NCBI RefSeq assembly: GCF_004122165.1 | Contig: NZ_SBKO01000004.1 | Span: forward strand, 162,835 to 226,834 | DNA length: 64,000 nucleotides | Direction of reading: 5' to 3' | Source of the DNA: Flavobacterium amnicola | GTDB lineage: Bacteria > Bacteroidota > Bacteroidia > Flavobacteriales > Flavobacteriaceae | Shown: piece after piece, positions 1-9,022 of the stretch | Numbering within the stretch: position 1 is the first letter of the stretch | How the letters are laid out: every line of letters begins with the position of its first letter | Made by a program: the position numbers and the translations under genes | Notes under the pieces: generated by a model | Told to the model about the DNA's origin: nothing | The model's input: the letters and a program-made list of their open reading frames with translations, nothing else | The model's database searches: none

Positions 1-33
1 GTCTTCGGCCCACTGATGGATTGGCGTGTACAT
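1..33 (-). CDS. radC: Probable DNA repair protein RadC, first 11 codons only
   Basis: An ATG at 33 on the minus strand opens a frame that runs off the window edge and reads MYTPIHQWAED. RadC (JAB1/MPN-family) proteins of Bacteroidetes commonly begin with a short stretch ending in a WAED-like motif followed by DRPREKL, which is the basis of the call. A perfect TAnnTTTG promoter box lies about 27 bases upstream, which supports a genuine gene start. Only eleven residues are visible, so the family assignment is an inference from a short match. Confidence 0.5.
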   Translation of the reverse strand, partial: MYTPIHQWAED

Positions 34-60
34 ACTATTTATTTTGGCGATTATAAAAAA

Positions 61-68
61 CAAAGCTA
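61..68 (-). promoter_or_regulatory. Promoter -7 box for the gene starting at 33
   Basis: On the minus strand this reads TAGCTTTG, an exact match to the Bacteroidetes -7 consensus TAnnTTTG, 27 bases before the ATG at 33. It lies in the short divergent region shared with the DUF1287 gene at 120. Confidence 0.5.
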
Positions 69-119
69 ATCAAAATATTAAAACCAAAAATTTTACGTTC
101 CAATTAAAAAGCAACAAGT

Positions 120-764
120 ATGAAAATCGTAATCCTTTCCCTTTTTTCCATTTTATTTCTGAATTGTAAAAAAGAAAATACTTCTTATGTAGCAAAAGCT
201 ACTTCAAACCAATCAGTTGTACCAATTGAAAAACCTTTTGATTTTTATGATAAACTCTCCAATGCGGCCATTTCGATTATTGATCCAGAAGTGGTTTACA
301 CACCCAATTATATAGGAATAGAATACCCAAACGGAGATGTTCCTTCCAAAACAGGAGTTTGCACGGATGTTGTGATTAGAACCTATAGAAAACTTGACAT
401 CGATTTACAAAAAGAAGTTCATGAAGACATGAAAGCTAATTTTACACTTTATCCGAATTTAAAAAAATGGGGACTAAAAACCACAGACACCAACATCGAC
501 CACAGAAGAGTGCCCAATTTGGAAATTTTTTTTGAAAGAAAAGGAAAAAAATTACCCGTTTCACAAAATCCAGCGGATTATAAAACGGGTGATATTGTCA
601 CTTGGATGATCAATGAGAAACTTCCACATATAGGGATTGTAACGCATTTAAAATCGGAAGATGGCAAACGCAATTTAATTGTGCACAATGTAGGGAACGG
701 ACAAGTTTTAGCGGATTGCTTATTCAGTTATACTATTGTAGGACATTTTAGATATGGACAATAA
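120..764 (+). CDS. DUF1287 domain lipoprotein
   Basis: This 214-residue protein begins with a lipoprotein signal (hydrophobic stretch then LFLNCKKE, with Cys16 as the probable lipidated residue), so it is probably anchored in the envelope. The mature part matches the DUF1287 family: the GVCTDVVIRTYRKL segment carries the conserved Cys, and NIDHRRVPNLEIFF and PHIGIVTH follow. These fit an NlpC/P60-like papain fold with a Cys/His pair, so a peptidase or amidase role is possible, but no substrate is established. It stands alone, divergent from the radC start. Its stop abuts the stop of mpl on the opposite strand with no spacer. Confidence 0.8.
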   Translation: MKIVILSLFSILFLNCKKENTSYVAKATSNQSVVPIEKPFDFYDKLSNAAISIIDPEVVYTPNYIGIEYPNGDVPSKTGVCTDVVIRTYRKLDIDLQKEVHEDMKANFTLYPNLKKWGLKTTDTNIDHRRVPNLEIFFERKGKKLPVSQNPADYKTGDIVTWMINEKLPHIGIVTHLKSEDGKRNLIVHNVGNGQVLADCLFSYTIVGHFRYGQ

Positions 765-2120
765 TTATTGTATAAGTTCTTTAACCTCATCAAAATTCAA
801 TCCACCATAATTCCCAGAACTCATCAATAACAAAGCTGAATTGTCCAAATCGGCACTGAATAAAAACTGCTTGAATTCAGCCGGATTGGTATAAATTACT
901 AAATCTTTTCGTTTGAAGGATTGTGCAATTTGTTCATAGGTCACTTCTTCCAATTGTTTGATTTTTACTGCATCTGGCGAATAAAAAACTACTGCCACAT
1001 CAGCACTATCCAAAGCACCTTCATACTCTTTCAAGAATTCAGCATTCAAACTACTATAGGTATGCAATTCTAAACATGCAACTAATTTTCGGTCAGGATA
1101 TTGCGATTTAACCGCCTTTGTTGTGGCAGCTACTTTACTCGGCGAATGCGCGAAATCTTTGTAGGCTACTTTCGATTTACTTTCTGCTATTTTTTCTAGA
1201 CGTTTGGAAGCGCCTTTAAAACTTGCTATTGCTTCATAAAAATCCGCTTCATCAACACCCATACATTGACAAATCCATTTGGCTCCTGCTAAATTATTTA
1301 AGTTGTGTGCTCCAAAAACTTCAATCGGCATTGGTCCTTCAGGAGTATCTAATAACGTCACTCCATTTTCTACCACATAACTTGGTGTTTGATAAGGAAT
1401 TTTTCGAATAGGATTTCCAGCACTTTCAGCTACTTCTTTAACCGTTTCATCTTCTTCATTATAAATTAAAACACCACCATTGGTAATTTGATTGGTGAAA
1501 ATTCGAAACTGTTCTACGTAATTATCAAACGTTGGAAACACATTGATATGATCCCAAGCAATTCCCGAAAGCAAAGCAATATTGGGTTGGTACAAATGGA
1601 ATTTTGGTCGGCGATCTATAGGAGATGACAAATACTCATCGCCTTCTAAAACGATAAAATCATTTTTCTCGGTAAGGTGTACCATCGTATCAAAACCTTC
1701 TAGTTGGGCGCCCACCATATAATCGACTTCGATGTTGTGATAATGCATGACATGCAAAATCATAGAAGTTATGGTTGTTTTTCCGTGAGAACCACCGATA
1801 ACCACACGTGTTTTATTTTTCGATTGTTCGTATAAAAACTCAGGATAAGAATAAATTTTCAGTCCTAACGCTGTTGCTTTTAACAATTCAGGATTATCGG
1901 CTTTGGCGTGCATTCCAAGAATGACCGCTTCAATATCTTGTGTGATTTTTTCAGGAAACCAGCCCATTTCAAGAGGAAGTAATCCTTTCTTTTCTAGTCG
2001 TGATTTGGAAGGTTCAAAAATAGCATCATCGCTACCGGTAACCTGATATCCTTTATTATGTAATGCTAATGCTAAATTGTGCATAGCAGCTCCGCCAATG
2101 GCTATAAAATGAGTTCTCAT
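765..2120 (-). CDS. mpl: UDP-N-acetylmuramate:L-alanyl-gamma-D-glutamyl-meso-diaminopimelate ligase (Mpl)
   Basis: This 451-residue Mur-family ATP-dependent ligase has an N-terminal Rossmann start (FIAIGGAAMHNLALAL), the ATP P-loop VIGGSHGKTTITSM near residues 107-120, and the Mur-ligase HNLNNLAGA and DFAHSPSKV segments. The first glycine loop and the DFAHSP motif look more like Mpl than MurC, which normally sits in the division/cell-wall cluster. Mpl attaches recycled murein tripeptide to UDP-MurNAc in the cytoplasm. It is the last gene of a minus-strand run; the TPR gene upstream ends 21 bases before its ATG. A MurC role cannot be excluded without comparison to the genome's other Mur ligases. 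Confidence 0.8.
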   Translation of the reverse strand: MRTHFIAIGGAAMHNLALALHNKGYQVTGSDDAIFEPSKSRLEKKGLLPLEMGWFPEKITQDIEAVILGMHAKADNPELLKATALGLKIYSYPEFLYEQSKNKTRVVIGGSHGKTTITSMILHVMHYHNIEVDYMVGAQLEGFDTMVHLTEKNDFIVLEGDEYLSSPIDRRPKFHLYQPNIALLSGIAWDHINVFPTFDNYVEQFRIFTNQITNGGVLIYNEEDETVKEVAESAGNPIRKIPYQTPSYVVENGVTLLDTPEGPMPIEVFGAHNLNNLAGAKWICQCMGVDEADFYEAIASFKGASKRLEKIAESKSKVAYKDFAHSPSKVAATTKAVKSQYPDRKLVACLELHTYSSLNAEFLKEYEGALDSADVAVVFYSPDAVKIKQLEEVTYEQIAQSFKRKDLVIYTNPAEFKQFLFSADLDNSALLLMSSGNYGGLNFDEVKELIQ

Positions 2121-2141
2121 TAAGTGTATTTGTGTATTCGT

Positions 2142-2831
2142 TTATTTGTCAAAATCGGCTTTTAATTTAGCCGCCTTTTTCTCATCTTTTATTTTATTCA
2201 AATATAAATCATAAAGCTTTTCGAAAGTAGTTTTAGAATGTCCAATTTCATGTGCTTTTTTATAATTCATTTCAGCAGCAGCATACCGCTCAAAATACAC
2301 GTCTATATATCCCTTTGCCAAAAATCCATCTACTTTAGATATGCGCATTAACTCGTTAGCGTATTTTTGTGATTTTGCTTCGCTTCCACCAATAATTCCG
2401 GGTAATTCGATATAAAACATTACCATCGCCCAACGAACACCTATATGTTTGGGATCAAGATTTGCCGATGTTTCAAATGCTTCTTTCACATCATCAATCA
2501 TACCCAAAGCTTTGAATTTATTGCTATTTTTTGCTTTGAGCCCTAATGCACCGCCATATTTGTACCAATAATCGGCGTTATTAGGAAACACCGTTTTGAG
2601 CTTGTAACCACATCTTACAGCTTCATCCCAGTTTTTGGTATAAACAGAAACTTCCCCTAATTTATCTATTGCCTCGTAATTCTTAGGATTTTGCCTAATT
2701 ACTTCTTCAAAAAATGGTTTTGCTTGTACGTACTTTTTTTGCTCAAAAAATTGCATTCCTTTTTCAAAATTGGATTGCGACCACAAATTCAGTGATGTAA
2801 AAAGAAATAAGAATACTATTGGCTTCATCAT
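2142..2831 (-). CDS. Exported tetratricopeptide-repeat protein
   Basis: The 229-residue product has a signal peptide (MMKPIVFLFLFTSLNLWSQS, cleavage probably after the WSQ region) and then TPR-like helices: FEKGMQFFEQKKYVQAKPFF, PKNYEAIDKLGEV and ANLDPKHIGVRWA. TPR proteins are protein-interaction scaffolds and this one has no catalytic motif. Its start overlaps the stop of the upstream 741-residue gene by four bases, so the two are translationally coupled, and mpl follows 21 bases downstream. Either of two consecutive Met codons could be the start. Function is unknown; location is probably periplasmic. Confidence 0.75.
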   Translation of the reverse strand: MMKPIVFLFLFTSLNLWSQSNFEKGMQFFEQKKYVQAKPFFEEVIRQNPKNYEAIDKLGEVSVYTKNWDEAVRCGYKLKTVFPNNADYWYKYGGALGLKAKNSNKFKALGMIDDVKEAFETSANLDPKHIGVRWAMVMFYIELPGIIGGSEAKSQKYANELMRISKVDGFLAKGYIDVYFERYAAAEMNYKKAHEIGHSKTTFEKLYDLYLNKIKDEKKAAKLKADFDK

Positions 2832-5053
2832 TTTTGAACTATATTTCTAAAATATCCACATTCGTTTATGACTTCCTGATAATACTTTGTTTTTGAATAT
2901 TGCTTCAATTTTTTAAATCCATCAAACACAACATAATCAACTTCCCATGGAATGTATACTGGAGTTAAATAAAACGTATTGCGTTCTATTTTGGTTAATA
3001 AATAGATTGCTTTTGCTTTTTGCTCATCATTTTTTGCCAATAATAATGCTTTTGAATAATATTTTTCTGTTTCAGCATTGCTCATCAATACATTTTTATA
3101 GGTATCATTTAGATAATTTGTATTGTATTGATTAATAATGTTATTGTCATAAAAAAGTCGAGCGTTTCCATAATACGACAGGTTATAAAAAGCATTTCCT
3201 AACAAAATATTTTCTATGTAAGTATCGCCATTTTTGGCGGTAATTTCTTGCAATTCTTTTACTTTTTGCAAAAAAGACAATTTTGTATATTTTGTTTTTT
3301 GAAAAGCGACATGATCGCAGTCATTACAATCTTTAATATTGCCGTTAAAAGGATTTCCTAATAATTCAACGTTTGCAAATGAAGATTTTTGAATTTCAGC
3401 AATTGCCTGAGAGATCTGATTATTGTAGGCATATTTAATTGCTTTGAATTCATAAATATCATCTATTCTAATATTATATAAAGAATTAGCAAAGGTATGC
3501 CAATCCGAATATTTATTAGTATTTAAATGCGTTATCATTTTTTCGGTTCTTACAGGATTTAAATAATAATCGGCATCACGCAAGAACAGTTCGGCCATAA
3601 CTTCATTTCCTTGTTTTTTATACAAACTGGAAACATAGTTTCTGCTCCAATTAATGAGGAATTGTGTTCGAAGTTTATCGGAACTATTTTCTTTTTCGAA
3701 AACAAAAAGCCACTTTAAATTTGGCAAGAGTTGTATCTCGGCAGCTTGATCTATTTTTTTTACCGAAGCGATGGTATTAAAAATCTCAAACAATTTCAAT
3801 TGTTCTTGTGCTAATTTTGTATTCGGAATCGTTTTTTTCGCTTCAGAAAAATAATGTGTAGCTTTAGCATTATTTGCTTTGATAATTTCAAAATAACCGG
3901 CAGCTATATTCCAAATGTGAGGCGAATTGCTTTTTTTCTCATTGGCAATTTTAGTTACAACTTGGTACAACTTTGAATGCAAACTATCATTCGCTATTTT
4001 AGCTTTACTTCCATACTCTGCGTACTTCCATTCCGTTGTGTTCATTTTGTTCTCGGCGATATTTAAAGCACGAGTCAGCAAATAATCCAAATGTTTGTTT
4101 TTGGGATCCAAAGTATATACTTGTTGAATAGCTTCCACCTCGTCACCATAATATCCATATAAAGCCCACAATGCCGCTTTTTGAGAATTGGTATTGGCAA
4201 TAGCTAATGCTTGTTGAAAATCTTTGTTTTCTTGCGGATGAAAACTATAGGTGGCAACCGTTCTCAGTTTTGGACAATTATCAAAAACTACGCTGTACAT
4301 AAAATTAGAACGTGCATACTCTTTATTTTTATACAAAACTCCTGCTATATAAGAAAGTCCTCTATAATACAATTCATTTCGTTCAACTTTAGCTTGGGTT
4401 TTATTAAAAAAAGTAATCGCTTCATTTCTGTTTTGAGAATAGAAATAAGACTTCATGGTAAGAAACCAATATCTGTTTTTTAAGAAGGGATCATTCGATA
4501 AATTATAAATGTCTTCGACTTTTTTTGCTTGTCCAACCGACATATACTGCATTGGATCTAAACTATCTGTATTATAATTCCAGGAAGCTACATTATTGGA
4601 ATAGGTCTCTAAAGATTTGGCAAGATTCATAAAAGCGAAAAACTGTTTTAGTTTCGCATCTTTTAAATCGAATTTTTGGGCTAATTTATTATTTTCTTTT
4701 TTAAGTATTGCTTTACTAATTTTTGACAATTCTACATTCGAAGAATCGGATAAAACATAATAATTAAGTTGTTCTTCCGATAATTTTTTACCTAAATACT
4801 TTTTCCAATCAGCGATAATCGATTCTTTAAACCTGTTAGAATGTGCATTATCATACCAATCTTCCCCATAAAACATATTAATGCTATAAAAAAGTTGCTC
4901 ATATGATTTATCTTGAACATAGGCTTCAGGTGCAAAACTTGAATTGCTTTCAAACCAATCCCAATCGCCTCCAGCACAAATGGAAACATAAGAAGTGATT
5001 CCTATAAGTACTGTACTAAAAAAAACAAATAATGGTCTAAAAAACGAACTCAT
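2828..5053 (-). CDS. Large exported helical-repeat protein of unknown function
   Basis: I do not recognise a named family for this 741-residue protein. It starts with a hydrophobic segment (residues about 6-27) that can be a signal peptide or membrane anchor, then a long mainly helical chain rich in Asn, Lys and Tyr with TPR-like alternation (for example KNKEYARSNFMYSVVFDNCP and ILLGNAFYNLSYYGNARLFY). A CNDCDH pair-of-cysteine motif lies near residue 578. The ATG overlaps the end of the upstream lipoprotein gene by 17 bases and its own stop overlaps the TPR gene by four, so the three are one operon. An alpha-solenoid scaffold in the periplasm is the simplest reading. Confidence 0.7.
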   Translation of the reverse strand: MSSFFRPLFVFFSTVLIGITSYVSICAGGDWDWFESNSSFAPEAYVQDKSYEQLFYSINMFYGEDWYDNAHSNRFKESIIADWKKYLGKKLSEEQLNYYVLSDSSNVELSKISKAILKKENNKLAQKFDLKDAKLKQFFAFMNLAKSLETYSNNVASWNYNTDSLDPMQYMSVGQAKKVEDIYNLSNDPFLKNRYWFLTMKSYFYSQNRNEAITFFNKTQAKVERNELYYRGLSYIAGVLYKNKEYARSNFMYSVVFDNCPKLRTVATYSFHPQENKDFQQALAIANTNSQKAALWALYGYYGDEVEAIQQVYTLDPKNKHLDYLLTRALNIAENKMNTTEWKYAEYGSKAKIANDSLHSKLYQVVTKIANEKKSNSPHIWNIAAGYFEIIKANNAKATHYFSEAKKTIPNTKLAQEQLKLFEIFNTIASVKKIDQAAEIQLLPNLKWLFVFEKENSSDKLRTQFLINWSRNYVSSLYKKQGNEVMAELFLRDADYYLNPVRTEKMITHLNTNKYSDWHTFANSLYNIRIDDIYEFKAIKYAYNNQISQAIAEIQKSSFANVELLGNPFNGNIKDCNDCDHVAFQKTKYTKLSFLQKVKELQEITAKNGDTYIENILLGNAFYNLSYYGNARLFYDNNIINQYNTNYLNDTYKNVLMSNAETEKYYSKALLLAKNDEQKAKAIYLLTKIERNTFYLTPVYIPWEVDYVVFDGFKKLKQYSKTKYYQEVINECGYFRNIVQK

Positions 5054-6011
5054 TTTGATATTTTTTTAAATTATTTTCATCTAAATCGTAGTAGATGATT
5101 TCTTGAGGCTCTTTATCCATATAATCATATAGTAAAGCCTTTATTTCTTGTAAATTACTTTCTGTAATTTCTTCCAAATGCAATTTATCTCCTTTCTTAA
5201 AGAAAAACCCTTTGAAGAGACCATTTTCTTTTACTGAAATAGTATTGTTTTTCACTTCAAAAGTAGGATTATTTCTAAAATCATCCCTACTCGTTTTCGA
5301 AATTAAATTCACAATTTGATCATTTCTACTATGCACCATCCAAGAAAAAATGGGTAATGCTACTTTTAGTTGTAATGGATAGTTTTTTAATGCTGGTAAA
5401 TATTGCAATGCAACCTTTTTATCATAAATAGAATTGGCACCATTGGCGCTTAATTTTCCCATATTATAAAACATTAAAACACCATAATCAACGGGTGGCA
5501 CTTTGGTTTGATTAAAATACTTTATTTGATGTAAACGTATGGTTGCCGAAATTGTTTTAGTCCATTTCTCTTTTAACGATTTCAAAAAAGTCAAATAACG
5601 ATCTCTACTTGCTAAAGACCAATCGCAATCAATTTGGATTTCACTAGTTTGAATAGTATTCACTTGATTAATTTGATTTATTAATCCAATAATTTTCGTG
5701 GCCAAATCAACTTCGTTTAGCTTTTGGGAGAGAAAAACTTCATTTTTAATAAATATTACAGGAATTATAGTCTGATCAATTTTTTTTTCTTTGAAGAAAA
5801 TTGGAGCCAAAGGCATTGGGATTCCGTTTTTAAGACCCACATCAAAATAGCGAACATAAAGTTTTGTGACCTTATTTTGATTCATTACATTTTTTTCTGT
5901 TTTAGAGAGCTGAAAAATTGTTTTCCAATAATAAAAAGATACCGATTGAGGTTCTTTTTTTGCACAAGAAAGAAGGAAGAAAAAAACAGATAGTAGAAGA
6001 AATCGTTTCAT
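5037..6011 (-). CDS. Lipoprotein with TIM-barrel glycosidase-like features
   Basis: This is a 324-residue product with a clear lipobox (FFLLSCAKKEP, Cys16). The mature part has signs of a glycosidase-like barrel similar to DUF3142-type proteins: KLYVRYFDVGL, then IQIDCDWSLASRDRYLTFLK with acidic residues at a strand end, then DYGVLMFYNMGKLS. That resemblance is by pattern only. It is the first gene of the minus-strand operon that continues to the helical protein, the TPR protein and mpl. A bidirectional terminator upstream (6042-6068) separates it from the S46 peptidase. A role in envelope polysaccharide or murein turnover would fit the Mpl neighbour but is inference. Confidence 0.65.
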   Translation of the reverse strand: MKRFLLLSVFFFLLSCAKKEPQSVSFYYWKTIFQLSKTEKNVMNQNKVTKLYVRYFDVGLKNGIPMPLAPIFFKEKKIDQTIIPVIFIKNEVFLSQKLNEVDLATKIIGLINQINQVNTIQTSEIQIDCDWSLASRDRYLTFLKSLKEKWTKTISATIRLHQIKYFNQTKVPPVDYGVLMFYNMGKLSANGANSIYDKKVALQYLPALKNYPLQLKVALPIFSWMVHSRNDQIVNLISKTSRDDFRNNPTFEVKNNTISVKENGLFKGFFFKKGDKLHLEEITESNLQEIKALLYDYMDKEPQEIIYYDLDENNLKKYQNEFVF

Positions 6012-6041
6012 TTTTGATAATAGGAAAGTAAAGATATAAAA

Positions 6042-6068
6042 AAACCGAACTCAAATAGAGTTCGGTTT
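6042..6068 (-). terminator. Rho-independent terminator of the S46 peptidase gene
   Basis: A perfect 11-bp stem (AAACCGAACTC / GAGTTCGGTTT) encloses a 5-base loop. On the minus strand it is followed by a T run, so it ends transcription of the peptidase gene that stops at 6124. Confidence 0.85.
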
Positions 6069-6089
6069 AGTTTAGATTGCTTCGCTATC

Positions 6090-6112
6090 GCTTCGACAAG
6101 CTCAGGGTGACA
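6090..6112 (+). repeat. Dispersed intergenic repeat, copy 1
   Basis: This 23-base sequence begins GCTTCGACAAGCT and ends GTGACA. It matches 11411-11433 at 21 of 23 positions. The flanks (TTGCTTCGCTATC before, CAGCTCGCAAT after) look like a second dispersed-repeat motif. It lies in the 3' untranslated stretch between the S46 peptidase stop and its terminator. Confidence 0.65.
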
Positions 6113-6123
6113 GCTCGCAATAA

Positions 6124-8274
6124 CTATTTCACTAATGTCATTTCATCAACAATGTGTTTTGCTCCTGAGAAATTCTCAATTACCCATAACACATAACGAA
6201 TATCAACATTGATGGTTCTTTGTAAGTTTTTATCAAAGATTACGTCACCCGCCATAGCTTCGATGTTTCCGTCGAAAGCCAAACCGATTAACTCCCCTTT
6301 TCCATTTAAAACTGGAGAACCTGAGTTACCACCAGTAATATCATTGTCAGTTAAGAAATTTACGTGTAAAGAACCGTCTTTATCTGCATAACGACCAAAA
6401 TCTTTATTCTTGTTCATTTCTAACAAACGTGCTGGTAAATCAAATTCTTGATCTCCTTTTTTGTATTTTTTAACTTGACCAGTTAAAGTAGTATAGTTGT
6501 TAATTGTAGCATCATTTCTTTTATCTGCTGGCAATGAACGTACTTTACCGTATGTTAAACGCAATGTTGAGTTAGCATCTGGATATTTGATTTCTCCAAT
6601 TTTAGATTCTCTCAATCCTTCTACTAATTTACGGTATGCTGCACCAAAATCATTTTGCGCTTTTGCAATCGCATCTGATTTTGAGCTAAAATGAGTAGTC
6701 ATATCATTAGATAATGCTACCAATGGATCATTCGCTAATAAACCTTCACTTGGTAAATCTAAGAATGCTTTGATTCTATCTTTTGATGTTACAATACTTA
6801 AATCGAAAGCAGCATTTACATATTTAGAAAAATCACCGTTGTTTTCTTTTCCGATTTTTTCAACCATCGGAGCGATAGCATATCCTGTAGATTTAGTTGA
6901 GTACAATTTTAATTGTGCGGCAAGGATGTCTTTTTCAGCAGGAATATGTGCTTCTTTGAATAATTCGTCAGCCATTTCTAAAATAGCAGGAGCCAATTGA
7001 GCACGTTTTGCAGCATCTGCTTTTGCATACGTTTCTAATTGTTTTCCTAAAGTTCTTCCGATAGTTCCAAAAGTGGTTGTTCTGAACAACTGTTGTAAAT
7101 AATTATCGTGACGTGATTTTTCGTTCGTTAACTTATAGTAGTTATTGATTGTTTCAACCACATTTCCGTATTTCGCTTTGTTTGCAGCCGAATTAGCCCA
7201 TTTGTTAAATTTAGCTTCTTGCGCTGCTTTAGATTTAGCGGTTTGGAATTTTGATAAAGCATCAATCATTCCTTGACGGTTTTTCCAGTAGTTTGCTGTT
7301 GAAGCAAATTTTGAAGCATATACCAAGTTCAAAGCATCACTTTGATTCATGTATTTCTTCATGTTGTCCATACCTGTTTTAGCACCTTCTACCCAAGCAG
7401 GGTAAGCAAACTTAACGTTTTGCTCAATTCCGCCTGCTGGCATCCAACGATTCGTACGACCAGGATACCCTAAAATCATCGCGAAATCATTTTCTTTAAC
7501 TCCTTTTAAGTTAACAGGTAAGTGGTGTTTTGGTTGTAACGGAACGTTACTTGTAGAGTATTCTGCTGGATTACCGTTAGCATCTGCATACACACGGAAC
7601 ATAGAGAAATCGGCAGTGTGACGTGGCCATTCCCAGTTGTCAGTATCCCCTCCAAATTTACCTAAGCTTTCTGGTGGTGTACCTACTAAACGAACGTCTT
7701 TATAATCTTGGTATACGAAATAGTAATATTCGTTTCCTTGGAAGAATGAACGTACCGAAACGGTATATTTTCCTCCTTCGTTGTTTTCTTTTTCAATTTT
7801 TGCAATTTCAGCATTGATCGCTTTTTCGCGCTCTGCTTCTGTCATTGTAGCATTTACAACTCCTAAAATTCTTTTAGAACAGTCGTCCATACGAACGAAG
7901 AAACGGACAAATAAGCTTGAAGGTTTAATTTCTTCTGCTCTTGTTTTTGCCCAAAATCCATTTTTTAAGTGATTTTTTTCAGCTGTAGATTGTTCTGCAA
8001 TTGCATCGTATCCACAGTGGTGGTTTGTTAATACTAAACCATCTTTAGAAATTAATTCTGCTGTACATCCACCATTAAACTGAACAATAGCATCTTTTAA
8101 ACTGTGATTGTTGATACTGTAAATTTCTTGAGCTGTAAGTTGTAAGCCCATTTTTTGCATATCTCTGTGATTTAAACGTTCGATGAACATTAAAAACCAC
8201 ATTCCCTCATCTGCTTTTACGCTTGATGGTACAAGTGTAATTGCTGCGATTAGAGATAAAAGTAATTTTTTCAT
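6124..8274 (-). CDS. S46 family dipeptidyl-peptidase (DPP7/DPP11 type)
   Basis: This 716-residue protein carries the S46 catalytic triad: the His pair of TNHHCG at residues 85-86, Asp222 in HTADFSMFR, and Ser653 in GGNSGSPV. A signal peptide of about 21 residues (MKKLLLSLIAAITLVPSSVKA) sends it to the periplasm. S46 enzymes remove dipeptides from oligopeptide N-termini so that asaccharolytic or proteolytic Bacteroidetes can take them up. DPP7 (hydrophobic) and DPP11 (acidic) differ at specificity residues that I could not place with certainty, so the subtype is open. It is transcribed alone, with a TATATTCG near-consensus box at 8298-8305 and a strong terminator at 6042-6068. Confidence 0.92.
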   Translation of the reverse strand: MKKLLLSLIAAITLVPSSVKADEGMWFLMFIERLNHRDMQKMGLQLTAQEIYSINNHSLKDAIVQFNGGCTAELISKDGLVLTNHHCGYDAIAEQSTAEKNHLKNGFWAKTRAEEIKPSSLFVRFFVRMDDCSKRILGVVNATMTEAEREKAINAEIAKIEKENNEGGKYTVSVRSFFQGNEYYYFVYQDYKDVRLVGTPPESLGKFGGDTDNWEWPRHTADFSMFRVYADANGNPAEYSTSNVPLQPKHHLPVNLKGVKENDFAMILGYPGRTNRWMPAGGIEQNVKFAYPAWVEGAKTGMDNMKKYMNQSDALNLVYASKFASTANYWKNRQGMIDALSKFQTAKSKAAQEAKFNKWANSAANKAKYGNVVETINNYYKLTNEKSRHDNYLQQLFRTTTFGTIGRTLGKQLETYAKADAAKRAQLAPAILEMADELFKEAHIPAEKDILAAQLKLYSTKSTGYAIAPMVEKIGKENNGDFSKYVNAAFDLSIVTSKDRIKAFLDLPSEGLLANDPLVALSNDMTTHFSSKSDAIAKAQNDFGAAYRKLVEGLRESKIGEIKYPDANSTLRLTYGKVRSLPADKRNDATINNYTTLTGQVKKYKKGDQEFDLPARLLEMNKNKDFGRYADKDGSLHVNFLTDNDITGGNSGSPVLNGKGELIGLAFDGNIEAMAGDVIFDKNLQRTINVDIRYVLWVIENFSGAKHIVDEMTLVK

Positions 8275-8455
8275 AATAAAATATTTTTTTAGTGGTGCGA
8301 ATATACTCTATTTCAATTTTATCAAAAAATTTAATAAATAGAAAATGAATTTCATTAAGAAAATTTTAACCTTTAGATAAACAGCTATATTTCAATTATT
8401 TATTTATTTAAATATTATTTTTTATCTGCTTAAAGAACCTTGGCACTTAATTTGC

Positions 8456-8463
8456 TAAATTTG
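8456..8463 (+). promoter_or_regulatory. Promoter -7 box of the BON-LysM gene
   Basis: TAAATTTG, an exact TAnnTTTG match, lies 29 bases before the ATG at 8493. No well-spaced -33 TTG was found. Confidence 0.5.
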
Positions 8464-8492
8464 AGTGAATAACAAATTAAATTATAAAAATT

Positions 8493-8957
8493 ATGGGATT
8501 ATTTTCTTTTATTAAAGGAGCTGGAAAAAAATTATTCGGTGCCAAAGAAGAAGCTGCACCTGCAGAAGAAAAAGCACAATTAAAAGCAAGTGCTTTATTG
8601 GGTCATGTTCAAGCCTTGGGGTTGCCTTTCAACTCTTTAAAAGTGGCCGTTAAAGAAGACGGTTTGGTTGTAGTAACTGGAGAAGTTGACCAACAAGCCG
8701 ATTCTGAAAAAATTGTATTGGCATTGGGTAATGTTGAAGGTGTTGAAACGGTTGACAATCAAATGACAGTGGCTATTCCTGCTCCAGAAGCAAGATACCA
8801 CACGGTTGTGGAAGGCGATTGGTTGTCTAAAATTGCCAAAGAATATTATGGAGATGCCATGAAATATGAAGTGATTTTTGAAGCAAACAAGCCAATGTTA
8901 CAAGATCCAGACGAAATTTATCCAGGTCAAGTATTACGAATTCCAAACTTAGACTAA
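8493..8957 (+). CDS. kbp: BON and LysM domain protein, Kbp/YgaU-like
   Basis: The 154-residue protein is colinear with E. coli YgaU/Kbp. It starts MGLFSFIKGAGKKLFGA with no signal peptide, has a BON domain at about residues 25-85 (LKVAVKEDGLVVVTGEV and VEGVETVDNQM), and a C-terminal LysM domain from about 103 (YHTVVEGDWLSKIAKEYYGD through EIYPGQVLRIPNLD). In E. coli this is a cytoplasmic potassium-binding protein needed under potassium stress. LysM otherwise binds peptidoglycan. The length and the MGLF start match the E. coli protein (about 149 residues). It is monocistronic between a promoter and a bidirectional terminator. Potassium binding here is inferred from similarity only. Confidence 0.85.
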   Translation: MGLFSFIKGAGKKLFGAKEEAAPAEEKAQLKASALLGHVQALGLPFNSLKVAVKEDGLVVVTGEVDQQADSEKIVLALGNVEGVETVDNQMTVAIPAPEARYHTVVEGDWLSKIAKEYYGDAMKYEVIFEANKPMLQDPDEIYPGQVLRIPNLD

Positions 8958-8971
8958 AAAATAAATTCAAA

Positions 8972-9003
8972 AAAAATCCCATTCAAATGAATGGGATTTT
9001 TTT
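8972..9003. terminator. Bidirectional terminator between convergent genes
   Basis: A hairpin with arms AAAAATCCCATTC / GAATGGGATTTTT and a four-base loop has A and T runs on both sides. It serves both the BON-LysM gene (plus) and the M43 protease gene (minus). Confidence 0.85.
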
Positions 9004-9022
9004 GCTTTCTAATTTTTGAAAA

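Noticed and set aside
765..2120. MurC (UDP-N-acetylmuramate--L-alanine ligase)
   Set aside because: The N-terminal loop and context fit Mpl better, and murC normally lies in the division cluster; noted as an alternative in the feature.
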